A stretch of 64,000 bases of DNA from Physcomitrium patens (taxonomy: Eukaryota > Streptophyta > Bryopsida > Funariales > Funariaceae), in assembly GCF_000002425.4 (NCBI RefSeq), contig NC_037270.1, forward strand, positions 3,503,834-3,567,833, read 5' to 3'. Shown here one piece after another: positions 62,898 to 64,000 of the stretch. The position numbers were made by a program, and so were the translations under genes. Every line of letters begins with the position of its first letter. Positions within the stretch are counted from its first letter, which is position 1. The notes beneath the pieces were generated by a model. The model did not search any database. It was not told the DNA's origin and worked only from the letters and a program-made list of their open reading frames with translations.

Positions 62898-63912
62898 ATG
62901 ATTAGCGCTGCCGGGGTCGCAAGCAGGTCACTGGTTTTCTGGAGTGGAGATCAGGTTCGAGAGGTGACCCGTGTGTCTCAGCTTTCAAGGTTTGTTGTTT
63001 CCAACGGTAGGACACAAAACGTTGATCGAGGCAAGTTAGGGAGAACGGTTCTTATCGCCAGCATGTCGGATGCTTCACAGAGCACTGCATCTCAGATAAA
63101 AGCAGTATGTTCACCTTCCTTTCGGATTGCTTTACTGTTCTGAGCTCTTTTAGGCCTTTAGGAAGTTGATACACTTTTTCCAATTCTAGAATTCTCTCCG
63201 GGTGTAATTTTAAGAGTTCGGTCGTTGTTTCTGCATGCTTGGAGAATGTCTGCAAAATAAAGATCAAAGCATGCTCTACGTTTCATGCAAAGTGGAATGT
63301 TACTGTCAGTCGCCTTGAATGAATTTCGTGTGATCAATTTAGAAAACCACAATCAGCTTACACACAACAGCCTGGAGACTGTCATGTTTGAACATTGTTG
63401 ATCCTCTTAAGAAGCTTAAGCTTTTGTTTTCAGATAATATGGTTTGTGATGTATCTGGTTGCACAGTTTTGAAGTTCTTGTTATCGACTTGTATACTAGC
63501 AGTGGCCACCTTCTCATGCCTGGTTTGATAGTGTATTTGTTTGGTCTTCCATCGTGCTGGTTGAACAACAATTTTAGTTGACTTGTTTTTTTTCCAATTG
63601 ATGCAATTCTCATGGCGGTGCGTTTGCACCGGTCTGACGATGCAGGTAAATGTTGTCATCAAAGGCACTGTACAGGGTGTTTTCTACCGGAAGTGGACGG
63701 TCGATGCTGCTCGAAAGCTCGGCTTGAATGGATGGGTGCGCAACTGCCGAGATGGTTCTGTAGAGGCTGTCTTTGCAGGGCCACCTAGTGCTGTGGACTC
63801 TATGATTCAGCAATGCCATTCGGGGCCTTCATCTGCCAGAGTTTCGTCTGTTGACGTGTCTCAATGGGATAATGAAGTCCCACAAGGCTTTGAGAAAAAG
63901 CCGACATGGTGA
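62898..63912 (+). CDS. Acylphosphatase, two exons, with N-terminal extension
   Basis: Exons 62898-63104 and 63646-63912, joined GT-AG in phase zero, give 157 residues. Exon 2 is the whole acylphosphatase fold (about 90 residues): VIKGTVQGVFYRKWT holds the phosphate-binding loop with its catalytic Arg, and LNGWVRNCRDGSVEAVFAGP holds the catalytic Asn in GWVRN. The enzyme hydrolyses acyl phosphates such as carboxyl phosphates. Exon 1 adds about 55 residues rich in Arg, Ser and Val and poor in acids before a second ATG (SDASQSTASQIKA), which resembles an organelle targeting peptide, so plastid or mitochondrial import is possible and a shorter cytosolic form could start at the second ATG. The ending EKKPTW is complete. 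No defect seen. Confidence 0.93.
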
Positions 63913-64000
63913 TTGATTTACAACAAAAAAACGGAAATTTGTCACAATTGCTTTGTATTGGATCGAAGAGGCTCTCGTTATTAGTCATGCGCAAGGGACT

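Overview
The window looks like land-plant nuclear DNA, most likely from a moss. The reasons are plant-style GT-AG introns, CHASE-domain hybrid histidine kinases of a divergent type I associate from memory with mosses and liverworts, a chromodomain Ty3/gypsy element of the moss/fungus-like kind, and a mosaic of balanced-GC gene islands set in very AT-rich repeat DNA. No database could be searched; every identification below is read from motifs.

Layout. 1-4.1 kb (-): the 5' eight exons of a CHASE histidine kinase (HK1), running off the left edge. 4.1-12 kb: shared upstream region of a head-to-head pair, with a 3.3 kb AT-rich block and a small GC-rich island. 12.06-17.1 kb (+): a second CHASE histidine kinase (HK2) with phosphorelay motifs still readable but with several lesions, so called a pseudogene. 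17.1-20.9 kb: nothing recognised. 21.1-21.9 kb (-): an intact, intronless CAF1/POP2 deadenylase. 22.9-23.1 kb: a MITE-like inverted-repeat element. 23.1-32.5 kb: two related, broken chromodomain gypsy elements joined tail to tail. 32.5-36.7 kb: extremely AT-rich DNA. 36.7-37.4 kb: an island of ordinary composition. 37.6-38.3 kb: an 11-bp minisatellite with a 99-bp higher-order period. 39.4-43.6 kb (-): a broken Ty1/copia element. 43.8-47.7 kb: coding-like fragments that I cannot name. 47.8-48.6 kb: a possible LTR. 50.1-50.8 kb: a possible minus-strand gene. 52.8-55.8 kb (+): a multi-exon gene whose C-terminal half reads as a trypsin/Deg-type domain with all three catalytic residues replaced. 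57.5-60.6 kb (-): a nine-exon short-form tRNase Z. 62.9-63.9 kb (+): a two-exon acylphosphatase.

Functional links. HK1 and HK2 are paralogues and would act at the head of the His-Asp phosphorelay. CAF1 (mRNA deadenylation) and tRNase Z (tRNA 3' processing) are housekeeping RNA enzymes. Acylphosphatase is a small metabolic enzyme with a possible targeting extension. Apart from the kinase pair I see no functional clustering. The strongest unusual items are the triad-less Deg-like protein, the decayed receptor beside its apparently intact partner, and the nested 11/99-bp tandem array.
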